From Flavobacteria bacterium RIFCSPLOWO2_12_FULL_31_7 (lineage in GTDB: Bacteria; Bacteroidota; Bacteroidia; Flavobacteriales; Flavobacteriaceae): 8,781 bases of DNA. The first letter of the stretch is position 1; each line of letters starts with the position of its first letter. Position numbers and translations under genes: made by a program. Below, piece by piece: positions 1 through 6,316 of the stretch. The notes beneath the pieces are model-generated. The model was given only the letters and a program-made list of their open reading frames with translations, was not told the DNA's origin and made no database searches. The DNA lies in the NCBI GenBank assembly GCA_001800945.1, contig MGWJ01000149.1:1-8781 (forward strand). The letters run 5' to 3'.

Positions 1-372
1 GGAAAAGATTACCATACTGGTGAAAAATAATATTTGTTAACAGAATTTGAGCGCAAATACAAAAGAGAATTTTTATGCTTCATGGAAGATTATAACGATA
101 AAAATCTTTGGAAAAAATTCAAACAATTACCAGAAAACGATCAAAAAAATCCAGAATTAATTGCAGCCATGCGTCATTACGACAAAACAGTAAATATTAC
201 TTGGGTAATGGGTCATTTTAACGCAGCTAAAAAATATATAGAAAGCGTTCCTGGAAATCATGAGGCAACTGGTGGAAGTGATTGGAAAAAATATATGTTG
301 CCAAAATACCAAAGAAGAATTTTCTTCCCAGAACTTTGGAGTGAAGAAGAATTAAAAAATTGGGGAGAATAA
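1..372 (+). pseudogene. kynA: Tryptophan 2,3-dioxygenase, C-terminal part, with in-frame stop; 5' end outside window
   Basis: This is the C-terminal part of a heme enzyme that opens the indole ring of tryptophan to give N-formylkynurenine, the first step of the kynurenine pathway in the cytoplasm. Visible family marks are the probable proximal heme histidine in VMGH (codon 214-216), the substrate-loop motif ATGGS (265-279), and the conserved tail QRRIFFPELW followed by EEELKNWGE just before the TAA at 370-372. The same frame is open to the left edge of the window (GKDYHTGEK) except for a TAA at 28-30; reading across it gives family-like sequence (YLLTEFERKY). The gene may therefore be broken by a nonsense mutation, or the base call may be wrong. 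A TTG at 34 could start a 112-residue fragment, but that would lack the N-terminal active-site half. The family assignment is confident; pseudogene status is not, since most of the gene lies outside the window. Confidence 0.75.
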
Positions 373-388
373 TACAAAAAATTACAGT

Positions 389-1621
389 TTGAAATATTTA
401 CTATACGCATTATTACTACTAACATTCTCTTGTCAAGATACAGGAAATGCCAAAAAAATTGCAGCAAAAACAGTTAAAAAAGAACCTATCATTAAAAAAT
501 ATGGGTTCACTTTTAATGATTTTTCTGTAGTGGAAGACACCTTGCAATCTGGTGATACTTTTAGTACCATTTTAGAAGCGTATACTTTACCTGACAGTTT
601 AAAAACCTTTGATGTTACCGAGAAAATTAAAGATTCCTTCGACATCAAAAATATTCGTGCTGGTAAACCATTCATTACTTTATCAGATAAAAAAAATAAG
701 AAAAACATAAAAGCTTTAGTTTATGTGCAGGACAAAACCAGTTATTTAGTTGTTGATTTAAGAGATTCGATTAAGGTTGAAATAAAAAAACGTCCTACCA
801 TAATTAAAAGAAGAACTATCGCCGCAGCATTAGACGGTTCTTTGTCTGAAACACTTTCAAGAAATGGCGTAAGTGCTTCTTTAGCTAATGAATTGGCTCA
901 AATTTACAAATACTCCATTGACTTTTTTAAATTAAAAAAAGGTGACAAATTTGCTGTAACCATCAAAGAAAAATATTTCGAAAATGGTGAATATTTAGGA
1001 GTTGATGAAGTGGAAGCTTCATATTTCGAATACAAAGGAAAAAAAATCTACGCTTTCCCTTATAAAATTAACGAAAAACAAAAAAGACCAGAATATTTTG
1101 ATGAAAAAGCATCCGGAGCAAAAAGTATGTTTTTAAAAGCACCACTTTCTTTCTTTAAATTAACGTCAAAATTTACTGCTAGAAGATTTCATCCCGTTCA
1201 ATTTACTTGGAAAGCCCACAATGGTACAGATTATGCTGCTCCGCATGGCACGCCAATTAAAACAACAGCTTCTGGAGTGGTAGAAGCTACTGGTTATACT
1301 TCAGGAAACGGAAATTTCGTAAAAGTAAAACACAACAGAATGTATGCCACACAATACCTTCACATGTCGAAAATTTTGGTCCGAAGAGGGCAATCTGTTA
1401 CACAAGGACAAGTGATTGGAAAAGTAGGAAGTACTGGTTTAGCAACTGGTCCACACGTATGTTATCGTTTTTGGAAAAATGGCGTTCAAGTTGATCCATT
1501 ACGCTTGAAATTACCAAGTTCAGAACCCATGACCAAAAAACAGAAAGAAAAATATTTAGCTCATATTGCACCGCTAAAAAAAGAATTAGAAGACGTAACT
1601 GCAAAAACGTTTAAAGAATAA
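389..1621 (+). CDS. M23-family metallopeptidase, predicted lipoprotein, Csd3/MepM-like, with HVC in place of HxH
   Basis: A 410-residue predicted cell-envelope protein of the LytM/M23 family, whose members cut peptidoglycan peptide bridges. Residues 1-14 are a hydrophobic signal ending LTFS before Cys15, a plausible lipidation site. Residues about 45-135 resemble the OapA/LysM-like N-terminal domain of Csd3/MepM (LQSGDTFSTIL at 52-62). Residues about 144-240 match the second domain (DGSLSETLSRNG, then SIDFFKLKKGDKF), and the M23 domain spans about 275-371. Zinc motif HNGTD gives ligands H277 and D281; H325 lies in YLHMS. The last motif is GPHVCYRF: H356 is kept, but the usual third zinc ligand is C358. 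Start: TTG at 389 is chosen because it alone includes the signal peptide; the next in-frame Met is near residue 247. The gene begins 16 bases after the dioxygenase stop and ends 10 bases before pgi, so cotranscription is likely. Activity may be altered or lost because of C358. Confidence 0.9.
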   Translation: MKYLLYALLLLTFSCQDTGNAKKIAAKTVKKEPIIKKYGFTFNDFSVVEDTLQSGDTFSTILEAYTLPDSLKTFDVTEKIKDSFDIKNIRAGKPFITLSDKKNKKNIKALVYVQDKTSYLVVDLRDSIKVEIKKRPTIIKRRTIAAALDGSLSETLSRNGVSASLANELAQIYKYSIDFFKLKKGDKFAVTIKEKYFENGEYLGVDEVEASYFEYKGKKIYAFPYKINEKQKRPEYFDEKASGAKSMFLKAPLSFFKLTSKFTARRFHPVQFTWKAHNGTDYAAPHGTPIKTTASGVVEATGYTSGNGNFVKVKHNRMYATQYLHMSKILVRRGQSVTQGQVIGKVGSTGLATGPHVCYRFWKNGVQVDPLRLKLPSSEPMTKKQKEKYLAHIAPLKKELEDVTAKTFKE

Positions 1622-1631
1622 AAAATCGAAT

Positions 1632-3272
1632 ATGAAACTTCAAAATAGCAATCCAACAGAAACGAATGCTTGGCAAAAATTAAGAACGCATTTCTCAGAA
1701 ATTGAATTACAATCAATTCAAGAGTTATTTAATACTGATTCTAAAAGAGCCGAGAATTTCAATATCGAATGGAAAGATTTTTATGTGGATTTTTCGAAAA
1801 ACAATTGGACGAAGGAAACCGTAAATTTACTAATTGAATTAGCAAATGAAGTAGGTTTACAAGAGGCTATTTCTAAATATTTTTCTGGAGAAAAAATCAA
1901 TGAAACGGAAGACAGAGCTGTACTTCACACGGCTTTACGCGCGAATGAAAATGATGTCGTTTTATTTGAAGGGAAAAACGTAATTCCAGAAATTTTCGCA
2001 ACCAAAAATAAAATAAAAGACTTTACAAATTCTATTGTCTCTGGACAAGCGAAAGGCTATACAGGAAAACCATTTACTGATGTAGTAAATATTGGAATTG
2101 GTGGTTCGGATTTAGGTCCGGCTATGATTGTAGAAGCACTTCAGTACTATAAAAATAATTTAAATACCCACTTTATTTCTAATGTAGATGGCGATCATGT
2201 ACAAGAAATTCTAAAAAAAATAAATCCAGAAACTACGTTGTTTGTGATTGTTTCTAAAACATTTACTACTCAAGAAACGTTAACTAACTCGGAAACGGTT
2301 AAAAAATGGTTTTTGCAATCAGCAACCGAAAAAGACATTGCTAAACATTTCGTAGCGGTTTCAACAAATTTACAAAACGTAACTAATTTCGGAATTGCGT
2401 CTGAAAACATTTTCCCTATGTGGGACTGGGTTGGTGGACGTTTTTCATTATGGAGCGCGGTTGGTTTAACCATAAGTTTAGCCGTTGGTTACGATAATTT
2501 CAATCACTTATTAAAAGGTGCAAATAAGATGGATTCTCATTTTAAAACCACACCTTTTGAAAAAAATATTCCTGTAGTTTTAGCTTTATTGAGCATTTGG
2601 CATAATAATTTCTTTGGTGCAGAAACGGAAGCGTTAATTCCGTACACACAATATTTACAAAAATTGGCTCCTTATTTACAACAAGGAATTATGGAAAGTA
2701 ATGGAAAATCTATAGGTAGAAATGGATTTCCTGTAAATTATCAAACCGGAACCATTGTTTGGGGTGAACCAGGAACCAATTCGCAACACGCGTTTTTCCA
2801 ATTGATTCACCAAGGAACGAAATTAATTCCAACCGATTTTATTGGATTCATTCAACCGCTTCACGGAGAAAAAGACCATCACAATAAATTAATGTCGAAC
2901 TTTTTCGCACAAACTGAAGCGCTATTAATGGGTAAAACTAAAGAACAAGTAACTTCAGAATTTATCGCACAAGGAAAATCAGAAGCTGAAGTGGCGCATT
3001 TAATTCCGTTTAAAGTTTTCGAAGGAAACAAACCTACCAATACCATTTTAATTGAAAAATTAACTCCAGAAAGTTTAGGGGCTTTAGTGGCCATGTACGA
3101 ACACAAAATTTTCGTGCAAGGAATTATTTGGAACATTTACAGTTATGACCAATGGGGCGTTGAACTTGGAAAACAACTAGCCAATTCTATTTTAACGGAA
3201 ATAGAAAGTGGCGTAGTTAAACAACACGACAGTTCCACTACCACTCTAATTCAAAAATTCATGGGTTCATAA
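1632..3272 (+). CDS. pgi: Glucose-6-phosphate isomerase
   Basis: A cytoplasmic enzyme of 546 residues that interconverts glucose 6-phosphate and fructose 6-phosphate in glycolysis and gluconeogenesis. Sequence marks in order: NIGIGGSDLGPAM (153-165); phosphate-binding loop SKTFTTQET (208-216); signature 1 DWVGGRFSLWSAVG (265-278) with R270; WGEPGTNSQHAF with probable catalytic base E379; H411 near DHHNKL as the likely ring-opening histidine; and signature 2, SYDQWGVELGK, with K514. The length is normal for the family (about 545-560) and no key residue is missing. The ATG at 1632 has an A-rich leader and sits 10 bases after the M23 stop, which suggests a shared transcript. No promoter is obvious in that gap. 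The family call is essentially certain. Confidence 0.98.
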   Translation: MKLQNSNPTETNAWQKLRTHFSEIELQSIQELFNTDSKRAENFNIEWKDFYVDFSKNNWTKETVNLLIELANEVGLQEAISKYFSGEKINETEDRAVLHTALRANENDVVLFEGKNVIPEIFATKNKIKDFTNSIVSGQAKGYTGKPFTDVVNIGIGGSDLGPAMIVEALQYYKNNLNTHFISNVDGDHVQEILKKINPETTLFVIVSKTFTTQETLTNSETVKKWFLQSATEKDIAKHFVAVSTNLQNVTNFGIASENIFPMWDWVGGRFSLWSAVGLTISLAVGYDNFNHLLKGANKMDSHFKTTPFEKNIPVVLALLSIWHNNFFGAETEALIPYTQYLQKLAPYLQQGIMESNGKSIGRNGFPVNYQTGTIVWGEPGTNSQHAFFQLIHQGTKLIPTDFIGFIQPLHGEKDHHNKLMSNFFAQTEALLMGKTKEQVTSEFIAQGKSEAEVAHLIPFKVFEGNKPTNTILIEKLTPESLGALVAMYEHKIFVQGIIWNIYSYDQWGVELGKQLANSILTEIESGVVKQHDSSTTTLIQKFMGS

Positions 3273-3294
3273 AGTTAATTTATGGTAATTTTTT
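3268..3294 (+). terminator. Weak A+T-rich hairpin with T-run after pgi
   Basis: Arms CATAAA (3268-3273) and TTTATG (3279-3284) pair around a 5-base loop, and six T's follow at 3289-3294. The hairpin overlaps the pgi stop codon. The stem is only six bp with a single G:C pair and lies four bases from the T-run, so it may be inefficient or a chance feature of A+T-rich DNA. Its position between pgi and the next promoter is what makes it plausible. Confidence 0.3.
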
Positions 3295-3319
3295 GTTAAT
3301 ATTATCTTAACCTGAACCG

Positions 3320-3364
3320 TTTCTTTGTTTTCTAATTTTGTCAAAAATTTTATAAACAAAGAAA
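3320..3364. repeat. Perfect 11-bp inverted repeat flanking the receptor promoter element
   Basis: TTTCTTTGTTT at 3320-3330 is the exact reverse complement of AAACAAAGAAA at 3354-3364. The second arm ends on the base before the receptor ATG (3365). The 23-base spacer holds TAATTTTG and a smaller nested dyad, TTTTG (3336-3340) and CAAAA (3342-3346). It could be a two-site operator around the -7 element or, if transcription starts upstream of both arms, an mRNA stem hiding the start codon. The arms use few distinct bases, so chance is possible. Confidence 0.5.
3333..3340 (+). promoter_or_regulatory. Flavobacterial -7 promoter element (TAATTTTG) for the TonB-dependent receptor
   Basis: TAATTTTG matches the TAnnTTTG -7 consensus known for the Bacteroidota primary sigma factor and lies 24 bases before the receptor ATG, implying a very short leader. 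I could not find a TTG -33 element at the usual spacing of about 17-23 bases upstream; the nearest TTTG (3292-3295) is too far away. The promoter is therefore either -33-weak or dependent on an activator. Confidence 0.5.
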
Positions 3365-6226
3365 ATGAAAAAGTACATTTTTTGGTTTTTAACCATCTTC
3401 TTGATGTCTTCATCAATGATTTTTGCTCAGTCCACTCTTACCGGAAAAGTTACTGACGACTTAAACAATCCAATAACAAATGCATTAGTAACTGTTAAAG
3501 GAAATTCAAATTCGGTAAAAACTTCAACGGATGGAAGTTTTAAAATTACTTCAAAAGAAAATAATGGTATACTTGTAATTTCTTATTTAGGATTTGAATC
3601 TAAAGAAATTACATTTTTCGAAACTCAAGATTTAGGAAATATTTCCTTAACTACAAGCACATCTGAGATTGAAGAAATTGTGGTAAAATCAACTACAATT
3701 GATGTCGCTAAAAATAGAAAAACACCTGTTGCAGTTTCTACCATTAAAGCATCAGTAATTCAGGAAAAATTAGGAAATCAAGAATTTCCTGAAATGCTAA
3801 ACAACACGCCATCGGTATATGCTACGAAATCTGGTGGTGGATTTGGAGATTCTAGAATTAACGTGCGTGGTTTTGACCAAAGAAACATTGCGGTGCTTAT
3901 CAACGGTGTACCCGTAAACGACATGGAAAATAGTGCGGTATTTTGGAGTAACTGGGCTGGTTTATCAGACGTAACAAGCGCTTTGCAAGTTCAAAGAGGT
4001 TTAGGTTCTTCTAAATTAGCGATTTCTTCTGTTGGAGGAACTATTAACGTAATTACAAAAACTTCGAACCAAAAAGAAGGCGGTGTATTTTCTTCTTCAT
4101 TAGGAAATGACGATTATTTTAAAAATTTATTCGCTTACAATACAGGGAAATTAAAGAATGGTTTGTCTGCCTCTTTTTTAATGTCAAAAACTACAGGAGA
4201 TGGTTATGTAGACGGAACAAAATTTGAAGGTGGAAATTATTTCTTTGGTTTAGGTTATGAACTTAACAACAAACACGATTTTCAATTTACTTTTACAGGA
4301 GCTCCGCAATGGCATAACCAACGTTCAACTGCACCAACAATTGCACAATATATTAAATATGGCGTGCCTACAGAAATGACGCCAAATATCAGATACAATT
4401 CAGATTGGGGTTATTTAAACGGGGAACAATACAGTTTTAGAACAAACTTTTACCCCAAACCCGTAGCTTCATTCAACTGGGATTACAAAATGAATGACCG
4501 AATGAAATTGTCTACTGTAATTTATGGCTCTTGGGGTCGTGGTGGTGGTTCAAACGGAACTGGTGCGATTAGAGGAAATCGATTTTTCGCAGATAATTTA
4601 AGAAAACCAGACGGAACCATTAACGTTGATTTCATTCAAGATTGGAACTCAGGACAAGCTGCTTCAAACGGAACATTTGCACCAGCGCCAAGAACATTAA
4701 CAGCTGGGGAATATCAAAATACAAATGCTACGGCAAATAACGGGTCAAATGGAATTTCAAAAATTTCATCTATTAACTCACATAACTGGTATGGTGGAAT
4801 AGTAAATTTAAACACCAAATTAACGGATAAAATTACTCTGGATTTTGGAGTAGATGCTAGAGCTTACAGAGGAATTCATTATCAAGTTTTAAATGATTTA
4901 TTAGGTGCATCAAGTTTTAATAATTTAGCTGGAGATGTGAACAATCCAAATACAGTTTCCACATTTGAATATGCAGCTTTACCAAATGGAAATCCTTTCT
5001 GGAATACGGATTATCAAAAAGCCATTAATTATAATAATGATGGTTTAGTAAAATGGTTTGGTGCTTTTACACAATTAGAATATTCAACAGAAAAATTAAC
5101 CGTATTTATTCAAGCTGCTGGATCACAACAAGGTTTCAAAAGAGTAGATTATTATAAATATTTATCTTCTGATCCGTTATCTTCTACTTCATACAAAAAT
5201 ATTTTAGGCGGAAACGTAAAAGGAGGAGCCAACTATAATATTGATAGTAAAAACAACGTATATGTAAATGCGGGTTACTATTCGAAACAACCTTTTTTCA
5301 ATGCCATTTATATCAATAATGCATCTGTTGTAAATGAAAATTTAACTAACGAAAAAATTATGGGATTAGAAGCGGGTTATGGTTTCAAATCATCTATTTT
5401 CTCGGCAAACGTAAATGTATACAGAACTTCTTGGAAGGATAGATTTATCAGATTAACTTCAAACATTAATCACGATTTAAACAATGCTACACCAACTATT
5501 CCTGGTTCTGCTTTTCTTGAAGGTGTAGAGCAAATCCATATGGGTGCGGAATTAGATTTCGTTTTCAAACCATTTAAAAAATTAGATATTAATGGGATGT
5601 TTTCTTATGGAGATTGGAGATATGGAAGCAATGTTACAGCAAGTTACCAAGATGATAATAATGTTGTAATTACAAACCCAACAACTAATGAAGCGTACAA
5701 AGAAACCTTATACATTGATGGTTTAAAAGTGGGTGATGCCGCACAAACAACAGCTGCTTTAGGATTTACTTACGAAGTATTAACAAGAGTTAAATTAGAT
5801 GCCAACTACAGATATGTAGACAGATTATACGCTGCCATTGATCCTGTAAACTTTAAAAATCAAGCGGCTAATGATTTAGGTTCGTTAGAATTACCTTCAT
5901 TTGGATTATTAGATTTAGGATTTTCATACAAAATGTTAGTTGGGAAAAACAAAGAAAATTCATTGAACTTCCGATTCAACATGAACAATGTTTTAAATAC
6001 GATTTACATTGCAGAATCAAGAACCAATCAGTTTGTGGCAACAGAAGCAGAATTTAATGGAAATACTGGAAATGGTGCTGGATTAAATCCTTCTACAGGA
6101 ACAAAACCATATACAAGTTACCAAGATTATTTAAACCGAGGAACTTATGATGGTATTGACGCTAGAAACCAAGTTTTCTTTGGTTTTGGAAGAACTTCAA
6201 ACTTCACTGTTACGTATCGTTTCTAA
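3365..6226 (+). CDS. TonB-dependent outer-membrane receptor with CarboxypepD_reg-like N-terminal domain
   Basis: A 953-residue outer-membrane active transporter energised by TonB-ExbBD. Residues 1-21 are a signal peptide (cut probably after IFA, before Q22). Residues about 23-97 form a CarboxypepD_reg-like beta-sandwich (LTGKVTDDLNNPITNALVTV) typical of Bacteroidota receptors. A TonB-box-like stretch EIEEIVVK follows at 101-108. The plug spans about 118-232, with INVRGFDQRNIAVLINGVPV, NDMENSAVFWSNW and the closing GGTINVITK. The rest is a beta-barrel ending in the aromatic C-terminal strand FTVTYRF. Residues about 400-470 are rich in N, G, S and T, like an extracellular loop. No SusD-like lipoprotein follows, so it is not a SusC/SusD glycan pair as seen here; the gene looks like a single-gene transcription unit between its own promoter and terminator. 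The substrate (iron complex, vitamin, peptide or other) cannot be read from the sequence. Confidence 0.95.
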   Translation: MKKYIFWFLTIFLMSSSMIFAQSTLTGKVTDDLNNPITNALVTVKGNSNSVKTSTDGSFKITSKENNGILVISYLGFESKEITFFETQDLGNISLTTSTSEIEEIVVKSTTIDVAKNRKTPVAVSTIKASVIQEKLGNQEFPEMLNNTPSVYATKSGGGFGDSRINVRGFDQRNIAVLINGVPVNDMENSAVFWSNWAGLSDVTSALQVQRGLGSSKLAISSVGGTINVITKTSNQKEGGVFSSSLGNDDYFKNLFAYNTGKLKNGLSASFLMSKTTGDGYVDGTKFEGGNYFFGLGYELNNKHDFQFTFTGAPQWHNQRSTAPTIAQYIKYGVPTEMTPNIRYNSDWGYLNGEQYSFRTNFYPKPVASFNWDYKMNDRMKLSTVIYGSWGRGGGSNGTGAIRGNRFFADNLRKPDGTINVDFIQDWNSGQAASNGTFAPAPRTLTAGEYQNTNATANNGSNGISKISSINSHNWYGGIVNLNTKLTDKITLDFGVDARAYRGIHYQVLNDLLGASSFNNLAGDVNNPNTVSTFEYAALPNGNPFWNTDYQKAINYNNDGLVKWFGAFTQLEYSTEKLTVFIQAAGSQQGFKRVDYYKYLSSDPLSSTSYKNILGGNVKGGANYNIDSKNNVYVNAGYYSKQPFFNAIYINNASVVNENLTNEKIMGLEAGYGFKSSIFSANVNVYRTSWKDRFIRLTSNINHDLNNATPTIPGSAFLEGVEQIHMGAELDFVFKPFKKLDINGMFSYGDWRYGSNVTASYQDDNNVVITNPTTNEAYKETLYIDGLKVGDAAQTTAALGFTYEVLTRVKLDANYRYVDRLYAAIDPVNFKNQAANDLGSLELPSFGLLDLGFSYKMLVGKNKENSLNFRFNMNNVLNTIYIAESRTNQFVATEAEFNGNTGNGAGLNPSTGTKPYTSYQDYLNRGTYDGIDARNQVFFGFGRTSNFTVTYRF

Positions 6227-6248
6227 TTAAAAAACTAAATATACTCAG

Positions 6249-6280
6249 CCGTTCCAATTAATTTGGAACGGTTTTTTTTT
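6249..6280 (+). terminator. Strong intrinsic terminator after the TonB-dependent receptor
   Basis: CCGTTCCAA (6249-6257) and TTGGAACGG (6263-6271) form a perfect 9-bp stem with a 5-base loop, followed immediately by nine T's (6272-6280). It begins 22 bases after the receptor stop codon. This is a textbook Rho-independent terminator and separates the receptor from the next gene. Confidence 0.95.
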
Positions 6281-6294
6281 ATCTTATAAAATCT

Positions 6295-6302
6295 TACATT
6301 TA
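6295..6302 (+). promoter_or_regulatory. Possible -7 element (TACATTTA) for the SpmA-SpmB fusion gene
   Basis: TACATTTA matches seven of the eight positions of TAnnTTTG (two are free) and ends 14 bases before the ATG at 6317. Because a strong terminator lies just upstream, the gene needs its own promoter, and this is the best candidate in the short gap. No -33 TTG is found at the normal spacing. The same TACATTT core occurs at nearly the same distance before the fumarase gene. Confidence 0.35.
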
Positions 6303-6316
6303 CAAAAAAAACAATT

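Noticed and set aside
258..708. Two minus-strand open frames (258-467 and 433-708) opposite the dioxygenase and peptidase genes
   Set aside because: Both overlap real coding sequence almost entirely and their products have no family resemblance.
3295..3311. Short dyad GTTAA / TTAAC with a 7-base spacer, upstream of the receptor
   Set aside because: The arms are only five bases, there is no T-run after the dyad, and it is expected by chance in A+T-rich DNA. The nearby 11-bp repeat is much stronger.
3365..6226. SusC-type glycan importer as the identity of the receptor
   Set aside because: No SusD-like lipoprotein gene follows; a strong terminator and an unrelated membrane-protein gene come next.
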